Translations under genes and position numbers: made by a program
Notes under the pieces: generated by a model
Told to the model about the DNA's origin: nothing
The model's database searches: none
The model's input: only the letters and a program-made list of their open reading frames with translations
NCBI RefSeq assembly: GCF_022836935.1
Contig: NZ_CP083239.1
Location: 2,246,001 to 2,310,000, forward strand
Direction of reading: 5' to 3'
From: Ancylobacter polymorphus
GTDB lineage: Bacteria > Pseudomonadota > Alphaproteobacteria > Rhizobiales > Xanthobacteraceae
Length of the DNA stretch: 64,000 nt
In this document: piece after piece, positions 57,806-64,000 of the stretch
Layout: each line of letters opens with the position of its first letter
Numbering within the stretch: the stretch's first letter is position 1

Positions 57806-58216
57806 ATGAGTGCGGATTGGCTGAAGCGCGGGGCGCCCTCGCTGGCGGAGATGGAGGCCATGGCTGAGGAGGCCTATGCCCGCCTGCCCGAGGAATTCCG
57901 CGCCCTGTGCGGCAATCTCGTCATCCGGGTCGAGGATTTCCCGACCGATGAGGTGCTGAAGGAGATGGAGGCGGAGACGCCGTTCGATCTGCTCGGCCTG
58001 TTCCAGGGCATCGGTCTGGCGCAGGGCTACGAGCTGGCGACCGGCGTGCTGCCCAACATGATCTTCCTCTATCGCCGCCCGATCCTCGACTATTGGGCGG
58101 AGAATGAGGAGACGCTGGGCGATATCGTCACCCATGTGCTCGTGCACGAGATCGGCCATCATTTCGGTCTGTCGGACGAGGACATGGAGCGGATCGAGGA
58201 GGAGGCGGATACGTAG
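57806..58216 (+). CDS. Zincin-like metallopeptidase family protein
   Basis: 136 residues. Contains HVLVHEIGHHFGLSDEDMER, the HExxH zinc motif with a downstream Glu/Asp-rich end, and DFPTDEVLKEMEAETPFDLL, matching the minimal zincin (DUF1025/metallopeptidase family) common in alphaproteobacteria and actinobacteria. Predicted cytoplasmic, with no signal peptide. Substrate unknown. In the leuC-downstream run. Confidence 0.88.
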   Translation: MSADWLKRGAPSLAEMEAMAEEAYARLPEEFRALCGNLVIRVEDFPTDEVLKEMEAETPFDLLGLFQGIGLAQGYELATGVLPNMIFLYRRPILDYWAENEETLGDIVTHVLVHEIGHHFGLSDEDMERIEEEADT

Positions 58217-58284
58217 CGGACCGCATGGGAACGGAGTAAGGCTCTGCTTAGAATCTCTCCAAATGGAGAGACGAGGCAAAGCCC

Positions 58285-58842
58285 ATGTCAAATTCATCCG
58301 TTCCCTCTGCCGAGCCCTGCTACAGCCTGCCGCTGCGGGCGCTTCACTGGCTGACGGTGCTCGCGATCGTCGTCACCTATGGCGTCACCTATCTCGAAGA
58401 TTTCTTCGCGCGCGGCACGCCCGGACGCGCGCTCATCTGGTGGACCCACATCTCCGTGGGTCTGACGATTCTCGGCTTCGTCATCCTGCGCCTTGTGGCG
58501 CGGCTTGCCGGGCCGGTGCCGCCGCCCTCGGCGGCTTTGTCGCGGCCGGTTCACCTGGCCTCGACGACGGTTCATGTGCTGCTTTATGTCCTGCTGGTCG
58601 CAACACCTCTGGTCGGCATCTATCTCGCCTTCCTGCGCGGCAATGAGGTGACGTTCTTCGGCCTGTTCACGATTCCCTCTCCGGTGGAGGTGGACCGGAC
58701 AGCCGCCGGCCAGGTCATCGAGTGGCACGAGCTTCTGGCGAATGCGCTGGTCGTGCTGGCCCTGCTGCACGCGGCGGCGGCTCTGGTGCATCACCACGTC
58801 CTCAAGGACGACGTGCTGCGCCGCATGCTGCCCCGCCGCTGA
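58285..58842 (+). CDS. Cytochrome b561 family protein
   Basis: 185 residues with four predicted transmembrane helices ([78 protein letters not shown]). Histidines in helices 1-4 ([28 protein letters not shown]) are placed to bind two b haems. Such proteins transfer electrons from quinol or superoxide; the partner is unknown. A nearby Tat/GMC pair at 61-63 kb lacks a cytochrome subunit, but a link is only speculative. Confidence 0.9.
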   Translation: MSNSSVPSAEPCYSLPLRALHWLTVLAIVVTYGVTYLEDFFARGTPGRALIWWTHISVGLTILGFVILRLVARLAGPVPPPSAALSRPVHLASTTVHVLLYVLLVATPLVGIYLAFLRGNEVTFFGLFTIPSPVEVDRTAAGQVIEWHELLANALVVLALLHAAAALVHHHVLKDDVLRRMLPRR

Positions 58843-58955
58843 CCTCGCAAGGGGGGCGGGTTGCCAACGGCGCGTCGTCAGGTCACATCAGCCGCGAAGG
58901 CGGAATATCTGACGGGGAGCGGCACGCGCCGCCTCCGGAATCTGAGGAGAGTGCC

Positions 58956-59561
58956 GTGGACAAGTTCACCACCCTGACCGGCGTCGCGGCGCCGCTGCAT
59001 CTGGTCAATGTCGACACCGACATGATCATCCCGAAGCAGTATCTCAAGACGATCAAGCGCACCGGGCTCGGCACCGGGCTGTTCTCAGAACTGCGCTACA
59101 AGGAAGACGGCTCGGACAATCCTGACTTCGTGCTCAATAAGCCCGCCTATAAGGGCGCGCAGATTCTGATCGCCGGTGATAATTTCGGCTGCGGCTCCTC
59201 GCGCGAGCACGCGCCCTGGGCGCTGCTCGACTTCGGCATTCGCTGCGTGATCTCGACCTCCTTCGCCGACATCTTCTACAATAACTGCTTCAAGAACGGC
59301 ATCCTGCCGATCCGGGTGACGCCGGAGCAACTGGCGGCTCTGTTCGACGACGCGGCGCGGGGCGCCAATGCCAAGATCACCGTCGATCTCGAAAGCCAGA
59401 CCATCACCGGCCCGGACGGCGGCTCGATCTCGTTCGACATCGACCCGTTCCGCAAGCACTGCCTGCTCAACGGCCTCGACGATATCGGCCTCACCCAGGT
59501 GAAGGCGGACAAGATCGCGTCCTATGAGGACAAGCTCGCCGAAGAGCGCCCTTGGGCCTGA
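58956..59561 (+). CDS. leuD: 3-isopropylmalate dehydratase small subunit
   Basis: 201 residues from a GTG with GAGGAG upstream. Starts [20 protein letters not shown], then [40 protein letters not shown] and [20 protein letters not shown], the complete small-subunit swivel domain that joins LeuC. leuB follows 3.9 kb downstream. Confidence 0.97.
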   Translation: MDKFTTLTGVAAPLHLVNVDTDMIIPKQYLKTIKRTGLGTGLFSELRYKEDGSDNPDFVLNKPAYKGAQILIAGDNFGCGSSREHAPWALLDFGIRCVISTSFADIFYNNCFKNGILPIRVTPEQLAALFDDAARGANAKITVDLESQTITGPDGGSISFDIDPFRKHCLLNGLDDIGLTQVKADKIASYEDKLAEERPWA

Positions 59562-59621
59562 GCGCCCCTGGGCCAGAGCGTGCTGGCGCCGCCATGTCGC
59601 GGCGCCTCGCGGGAGGTTTGA

Positions 59622-60008
59622 ATGGCCGAGCGTCGCCGCATCTCTTCCGGCTCCGCCTTCGAGGCGGAGGCCGGCTATTCCCGCGCCGTGGTGGATGGGA
59701 ACGACATCTTCGTCTCCGGCACCACAGGCTATGACTACGCCGCCATGGAGCTGCCGGAGGATCTGGTGGCGCAGACCCATGGCTGCTTCCGCAACATTGC
59801 CGCCGCGCTGGCGGAGGCGGGTGCTAGCCTCGATGATGTGGTGCGCGTGCGCTACATCGTGACCGAAGCGGCCTACGCCGCGACCGTCTTTCCGATCTTC
59901 GGCCAGTATTTCGCCAAGGCCCGACCCGCCGCCACGCTCATCGTCGCGGGGTTGCTGCAACCGCAGATGAAGATCGAGATCGAGGTAACGGCACGCCGGC
60001 AAGGCTGA
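59622..60008 (+). CDS. RidA family protein
   Basis: 128 residues. The YjgF/RidA fold is visible in FVSGTTGYDYAAMELPEDL, QTHGCFRNIAAALAEAGASL, DVVRVRYIVTEAAYAATVFP and the RPAATLIVAGLLQPQMKIEI tail with the conserved arginine. RidA hydrolyses reactive enamines/imines from PLP enzymes. 60 bp after leuD; linkage to branched-chain amino acid synthesis is common. Confidence 0.92.
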   Translation: MAERRRISSGSAFEAEAGYSRAVVDGNDIFVSGTTGYDYAAMELPEDLVAQTHGCFRNIAAALAEAGASLDDVVRVRYIVTEAAYAATVFPIFGQYFAKARPAATLIVAGLLQPQMKIEIEVTARRQG

Positions 60009-60093
60009 GCCCAGCCTCGAAGCCTTTTCGCTTTACAGCGCCCGCGTCTCGGGATGGAATCGTTCAAAACGAGAACACCCCGGGAGACGCTCC

Positions 60094-60435
60094 ATGTGCC
60101 ACATCTTCGCCGGCCAGGCGCCCGAAACCTATGACAGCCAGACGCGCTCGGTGCGTATCGGCGGCCATTCCACCTCGATTCGCCTCGAAGCCGCCTTCTG
60201 GACCGTGCTCGAAGAGGTCGCCGCCCATCAGGGCATGAGTCTGGGCAAATTCGTCACCAAGCTGCATGACGAGGTGCTGGAACTGCATGGCGAGGTGCGC
60301 AACTTCGCCTCGCTGCTGCGCTGCTCCTGTCTGATTTATCTCGCCGAGCTGCGCCCTGCCGGCATCGCCCCTGCGGCCGCCCGCGAGCGCTATCTCTGCG
60401 AGAGCGGGCGGGTGCATCTGCACGCCGCCGAATAG
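60094..60435 (+). CDS. Ribbon-helix-helix domain protein (RHH_4-like)
   Basis: 113 residues. RSVRIGGHSTSIRLEAAFW, LEEVAAHQGMSLGKFVTKLH and NFASLLRCSCLIYLAEL match the RHH_4 domain of small proteins widespread in alphaproteobacteria. A DNA-binding or dimerising role is expected, but targets are unknown. No adjacent toxin gene, so not an obvious antitoxin. Confidence 0.85.
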   Translation: MCHIFAGQAPETYDSQTRSVRIGGHSTSIRLEAAFWTVLEEVAAHQGMSLGKFVTKLHDEVLELHGEVRNFASLLRCSCLIYLAELRPAGIAPAAARERYLCESGRVHLHAAE

Positions 60436-60572
60436 CGCGCGGGCACCGTCCGTCGGCAATGCACATCGTGGTGATGTGTTAGCGGTCTACCACCTGCCGC
60501 TCCCTCTGCGGCCTAGCATCCTCCTCAAGGCGACCTGCGTCGCCGAAGTGAGGTTCAAGGTCGGAGGTACAG

Positions 60573-60968
60573 GTGGCGAAGGCCATTCATTCGATGATCC
60601 GCGTGCTGGATGAGGCGCGCTCGGTGGATTTCTACGCGCGGGCCTTCGGGCTGACGATCGCGCAGCGGCTTCCCTTTGACGGCTTCACGCTGGTCTATCT
60701 GCGCAATCCGGAAGCCGATTTCGAGGTCGAACTGACCATCAACCACGACCGCACCGAGCCCTATGTGCTGGGCGACGGCTACGGGCATATCGCTTTTGTG
60801 GTCGATGATCTTGACGCCGAGCACGCGCGCTTCACAGAAGCTGGCCTCAATCCGCAGCCGGTCAAGGAGTTTTTCCACGAGGGCGCGCTGCTGGCCAAGT
60901 TCTTTTTCGTCACCGATCCCGATGGTTACAAGATCGAGGTGCTGCAGAAACACGGCCGCTACCGCTGA
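60573..60968 (+). CDS. gloA: Lactoylglutathione lyase (VOC superfamily)
   Basis: 131 residues from GTG. Two beta-alpha-beta-beta-beta units with metal ligands His in AIHSMIRVLD, Glu in EADFEVELT, His in GYGHIAFVVDD and Glu in GYKIEVLQKH, the order of glyoxalase I. It would detoxify methylglyoxal-glutathione hemithioacetal. Preceded by GGAGGTACAG. Confidence 0.88.
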   Translation: MAKAIHSMIRVLDEARSVDFYARAFGLTIAQRLPFDGFTLVYLRNPEADFEVELTINHDRTEPYVLGDGYGHIAFVVDDLDAEHARFTEAGLNPQPVKEFFHEGALLAKFFFVTDPDGYKIEVLQKHGRYR

Positions 60969-61037
60969 ACGACCGCGCCGATACGCCAAGCGGCGCCGAT
61001 ATCACAAAATAATAGATAAAAGTACCGGGAGGTAACA

Positions 61038-61574
61038 ATGCCAACACTGATCGACAGGCGCGGCCCTTCACGCCGTGCCGTGCTCGCCGGCCTCGGTGCC
61101 GCCGGGGCGCTGATGGTGAGCGGCGCGGCCGTGCTCAACCCGCGCGAGGCGTGGGGGCTGGAAGTCACCGCGCTGAAGCCGGAGACGATGCGGACGCTCA
61201 TCGTCATGGCGCGCGACGTCTACCCGCATGACCGCATCCCCGACCGCTTCTACGCCATTGCCATGAAGCCCTATGAGGCGGACGCGGCCAAGGACCCGGC
61301 GCTGAAGGCGCTGGTCGAGGACGGCGTCATCACCCTCGATACCCTGTCCAAGGCCAAATACGGCGTTGCCTATGCCGATGTCGGCTGGGAGGACCAGCGG
61401 GTGGCGGTGCTGCGCGAGATCGAGGACAGCGCCTTCTTCCAGAAGGTGCGCGGCGGCCTCGTGGTCGGCCTCTACAACCAGGAGGAGGTGTGGCCGATCT
61501 TCGGCTATGAGGGCTCCTCGGCCGACAAGGGCGGTTACATCGACCGCGGCTTCAACGACATCGCCTGGCTGTGA
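61038..61574 (+). CDS. Tat-signal small subunit of a GMC-type dehydrogenase
   Basis: 178 residues. A twin-arginine signal (PSRRAVLAGLGAAGALMVSG) precedes a helical domain like gluconate 2-dehydrogenase subunit 3, with LIVMARDVYPHDRIPDRFYA and YNQEEVWPIFGYEGSSADKG. Subunits of this type carry the flavin subunit to the periplasm by hitch-hiking on Tat. The GMC gene starts 15 bp downstream, so they are a pair. Confidence 0.88.
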   Translation: MPTLIDRRGPSRRAVLAGLGAAGALMVSGAAVLNPREAWGLEVTALKPETMRTLIVMARDVYPHDRIPDRFYAIAMKPYEADAAKDPALKALVEDGVITLDTLSKAKYGVAYADVGWEDQRVAVLREIEDSAFFQKVRGGLVVGLYNQEEVWPIFGYEGSSADKGGYIDRGFNDIAWL

Positions 61575-61589
61575 GGGGAGGCTCAACCC

Positions 61590-63161
61590 ATGTCCGCACC
61601 CTTCGATCTGAATGACGATTCCGTCGTGGTCATCGTCGGCTCCGGCGCCGGCGGCGGCACGCTCGGCACTGAGCTGGCGCTCAAGGGCATCAAGGTGGTG
61701 ATCCTTGAAGCCGGCCAGCGCCACAACATGGAAGATTTCGTCAACAACGAGTGGGAAAGCTTCTCCCAGCTCGCCTGGAAAGACATGCGCACCACCTCCG
61801 GCTCATGGCGGGTGCATAAAAACTTCCCCAACCTCCCCGCCTGGATCGTCAAGGCGGTGGGCGGCTCCTCCGTGCATTGGGCCGGCGCGTCGCTGCGCTT
61901 CCAGGAGCACGAGTTCAAGACCCGCACCACCTATGGCGACATTGACGGCGCCAATCTGCTCGACTGGCCAATCACGCTGGCCGAGCTGGAGCCCTGGTAC
62001 GCCAAGGCCGAGGATCGGATGGGCGTGACCCGCACCAACGGCATTCCCGGCCTGCCCGGCAACAACAACTTCAAGGTGTTCGAGGCCGGGGCGAAGAAGA
62101 TCGGCTACCAGGAGGTCTCGACCGGCCGGATGGCGATCAACAGCGAGCCGCGCGCCGACCGTGGTTCCTGCCAGCAGATCGGCTTCTGCTTCCAGGGCTG
62201 CAAGTCGGGCGCGAAATGGTCGACGCTGATCGCCGAGATTCCGCGCGGCGAGGCCACCGGCAATCTGGAAGTGCGACCGCAGAGCATGGTGCAGAAGATC
62301 GAGCACGATGCTTCCGGCAAGGTGACAGGCGTCGTCTATGTCGACAAGGACGGCAAGACCCAGCGCCAGAAGGCGCGTATCGTTGCCGTGGCCGGCAACT
62401 CCATCGAAAGCCCGCGCCTGCTGCTGAACTCCGCCAGCGCCATGTTCCCGGACGGGCTCGCCAATTCCTCGGGGCAGGTGGGGCGCAACTACATGCGGCA
62501 CATGACCGGCTCGGTCTACGGCATCTTCGAGAAGCCGGTGCACATGTATCGCGGCACCACCATGGCCGGCATCGTCCGCGACGAGGCGAGGAACGACACC
62601 AAGCGCGGCTTCGCCGGCGGCTACGAGATGGAGACGCTCTCGCTCGGCGTGCCCTTCATGGCCGCCTTCCTCGATCCCGGCGGCTGGGGCCGTTCCTTCA
62701 CCTCCGCCATGGATGGCTATGTGAACATGGCCGGGCTGTGGATCGTCGGCGAGGACATGCCGCAGGAGACCAACCGCGTCACCCTCAACACGGACGTGAA
62801 GGACCAGTACGGCCTGCCGGTGGCCAATGTGCATTTCGACGATCACCCCAACGATGTCGCCATGCGCAACCACGCCTATAGCCGTGGGGCGGCGATCTAC
62901 GATTCGGTCGGCGCTGTTCGTACCTTCCCGACGCCGCCTTACCCCTCGACGCATAATCTCGGCACCAACCGGATGAGCGAGAAGGCGCGCGACGGCGTGG
63001 TGAACAAGCACGGGCAGACGCACGACATCCCGAACCTGTTCATCGCCGATGGCAGCCAGTTCACCACCGGCGGTGCCGAGAACCCGACGCTGACCATCGT
63101 CGCCCTGGCGCTGCGCCAGGCGGATTTCATCGCCGGAGAAATGTCGCGCAAGACGATCTAA
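61590..63161 (+). CDS. GMC family oxidoreductase (FAD flavoprotein subunit)
   Basis: 523 residues. FAD-binding VVIVGSGAGGGTLGTELALK followed by VVILEAG, substrate-side RHMTGSVYGIFEKPVHMYRG, and the C-terminal catalytic HNLGTNRMSEKARDGVVNKH and NLFIADGSQFTTGGAENPT. No signal peptide of its own, consistent with export through the Tat partner. Likely oxidises a sugar, sugar acid or alcohol in the periplasm; electron acceptor unclear because no cytochrome c subunit follows. GMC fold is firm, substrate is not. Confidence 0.92.
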   Translation: MSAPFDLNDDSVVVIVGSGAGGGTLGTELALKGIKVVILEAGQRHNMEDFVNNEWESFSQLAWKDMRTTSGSWRVHKNFPNLPAWIVKAVGGSSVHWAGASLRFQEHEFKTRTTYGDIDGANLLDWPITLAELEPWYAKAEDRMGVTRTNGIPGLPGNNNFKVFEAGAKKIGYQEVSTGRMAINSEPRADRGSCQQIGFCFQGCKSGAKWSTLIAEIPRGEATGNLEVRPQSMVQKIEHDASGKVTGVVYVDKDGKTQRQKARIVAVAGNSIESPRLLLNSASAMFPDGLANSSGQVGRNYMRHMTGSVYGIFEKPVHMYRGTTMAGIVRDEARNDTKRGFAGGYEMETLSLGVPFMAAFLDPGGWGRSFTSAMDGYVNMAGLWIVGEDMPQETNRVTLNTDVKDQYGLPVANVHFDDHPNDVAMRNHAYSRGAAIYDSVGAVRTFPTPPYPSTHNLGTNRMSEKARDGVVNKHGQTHDIPNLFIADGSQFTTGGAENPTLTIVALALRQADFIAGEMSRKTI

Positions 63162-63283
63162 CGGGGCAGAGGCTGCGTAGAACGGGTGCCGGCATGCCCC
63201 CCGGCCACCTCTCGGGGTGACGCCTAAACTCGTCCCACTCGAGCGCGATCCGCTCGTCTTGCTTCAATCGGATCCGGCTCCAG

Positions 63284-63315
63284 GCCGCTGGCGTTTGCGC
63301 GCCGGCGGCTTTTTT
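63284..63315 (+). terminator. Rho-independent terminator before leuB
   Basis: GCCGCTGGCG (63284-63293) pairs with CGCCGGCGGC (63300-63309) including one G-U pair, 6-nt loop, followed by six Ts (63310-63315). It ends the Tat/GMC transcript and isolates leuB from it. Confidence 0.85.
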
Positions 63316-63437
63316 CTTTCGCGCGAGGGGGCCTCGCCCGCGCCGGGCCGGCCAATGTCTTGCCAGCGTCAGGCTTAGCGATTAGCAACGCTTCGCCTGA
63401 GACAGAGGCTCGGGCCACAGGCGAATGCGAGGAAACC

Positions 63438-64000
63438 ATGGCGACCCACAAGCTCCTGCTTCTTCCCGGCGACGGTATCGGCGTCGAAGTGATGGCCGAG
63501 GTGAAGCGGGTCATCGACTGGCTTGACCGGCGCGGGGTCGCCTCCTTCGCCATCGAGGAAGACCTCGTCGGCGGGGCCGCCTATGATTCCTGCGGCCAGC
63601 CGATCTCCGAGGAGGCGATGGCCAAGGCCTTCGCGGCGGATGCGATCCTGCTCGGCGCCGTGGGCGGCACCAAATGGGCGAATGTGCCCTATGAGGACCG
63701 GCCTGAGGCGGGCCTGCTGCGCCTGCGCAAGGACCTGCAGCTTTTCGCCAATCTGCGCCCCGCCGTGTGCTACCCCGCCCTCGCCGACGCCTCCAGCCTC
63801 AAGCGCGAGCTGGTCGAGGGGCTCGACGTGCTGATCGTGCGCGAACTGACCGGCGGCGTCTATTTCGGCGAGCCCAAGACCATCACCGACCTCAGCGATG
63901 GCCAGAAGCGTGCCGTCGACACCCAAGTCTATGAATCCTACGAGATCGAGCGCATTGCCCGCGTCGCCTTCGAGCTTGCCCGCACCCGCCGGAACAAGGT
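63438..64000 (+). CDS. leuB: 3-isopropylmalate dehydrogenase (5' part; runs off window)
   Basis: First 187 codons. MATHKLLLLPGDGIGVEVMA, EDLVGGAAYDSCGQPISEEA, DAILLGAVGGTKWANVPYED, LLRLRKDLQLFANLRP and VRELTGGVYFGEPKTI are the beta-decarboxylating dehydrogenase signatures of LeuB, which oxidises 3-isopropylmalate with NAD+. ATG preceded by GAGGAAACC. The catalytic aspartates lie beyond the window end. It has its own promoter region behind the terminator. Confidence 0.97.
   Translation, partial: MATHKLLLLPGDGIGVEVMAEVKRVIDWLDRRGVASFAIEEDLVGGAAYDSCGQPISEEAMAKAFAADAILLGAVGGTKWANVPYEDRPEAGLLRLRKDLQLFANLRPAVCYPALADASSLKRELVEGLDVLIVRELTGGVYFGEPKTITDLSDGQKRAVDTQVYESYEIERIARVAFELARTRRNK

Noticed and set aside
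60094..60435. RHH protein as the antitoxin of a toxin-antitoxin pair
   Set aside because: No toxin-sized gene is adjacent in the same operon; it matches the solitary RHH_4-type proteins.

Overview
This window is GC-rich bacterial chromosome of an alphaproteobacterium. The gene families and neighbourhoods point to the Hyphomicrobiales, probably near Xanthobacteraceae (Ancylobacter/Starkeya/Xanthobacter-like); this is inference from gene order, not from a marker gene. Supporting cues are the hemC-hemD-mitofilin-like-HemY block, the CobS/CobT aerobic cobaltochelatase with a J-domain protein, the large NAD-glutamate dehydrogenase, the small DUF930/DUF1178/EVE/RHH proteins typical of this order, and secA next to a parvulin. 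No rRNA, tRNA or CRISPR array was found.

Layout. 1-8.6 kb: 3' end of NAD-glutamate dehydrogenase, then leftward acs, a methyltransferase/EVE pair, gpsA and tsaD. 8.6-13.4 kb: rightward hemC-hemD-inner-membrane protein-HemY-like operon. 13.4-17.5 kb: an unannotated structured RNA candidate on the minus strand sharing a terminator region with the haem operon, then leftward dnaJ-like/cobS/cobT. 17.7-24.3 kb: bolA, a basic hypothetical protein, CNNM transporter, aroK-aroB, a tiny membrane protein translationally coupled to xerD, and accA. 24.4-30.8 kb: L,D-transpeptidase-like lipoprotein, NTF2-like protein, secA and a periplasmic parvulin closed by a strong terminator.

30.9-41.3 kb is an accessory block sitting between the parvulin gene and argJ: a giant three-module glycosyltransferase gene broken by one in-frame TAA, an FkbM methyltransferase, GDP-mannose 4,6-dehydratase, another glycosyltransferase, a tandem octamer repeat, a TetR regulator with a clear operator but no intact partner gene, and about 1.5 kb of debris that contains a displaced piece of the ribosomal rplN-rplX junction. 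Together the intact genes suggest surface polysaccharide synthesis from a GDP-6-deoxyhexose, now partly decayed.

41.3-50.3 kb returns to housekeeping genes: argJ, a NUDIX hydrolase, a methyltransferase, comF, grxC, a nitrilase-family amidase, DUF1178, the ccmC-ccmD-ccmG cytochrome c maturation genes, DUF930 and an unusual pyruvate kinase. 50.5-54.6 kb: ffh-rpsP-rimM-trmD-rplS, a translation/secretion block. 54.6-64.0 kb: VanX-like dipeptidase, then leuC, leuD and the start of leuB, interspersed with small membrane, zincin-like, cytochrome b561, RidA, RHH, glyoxalase and Tat/GMC dehydrogenase genes. Two palindromic repeat families recur between genes.
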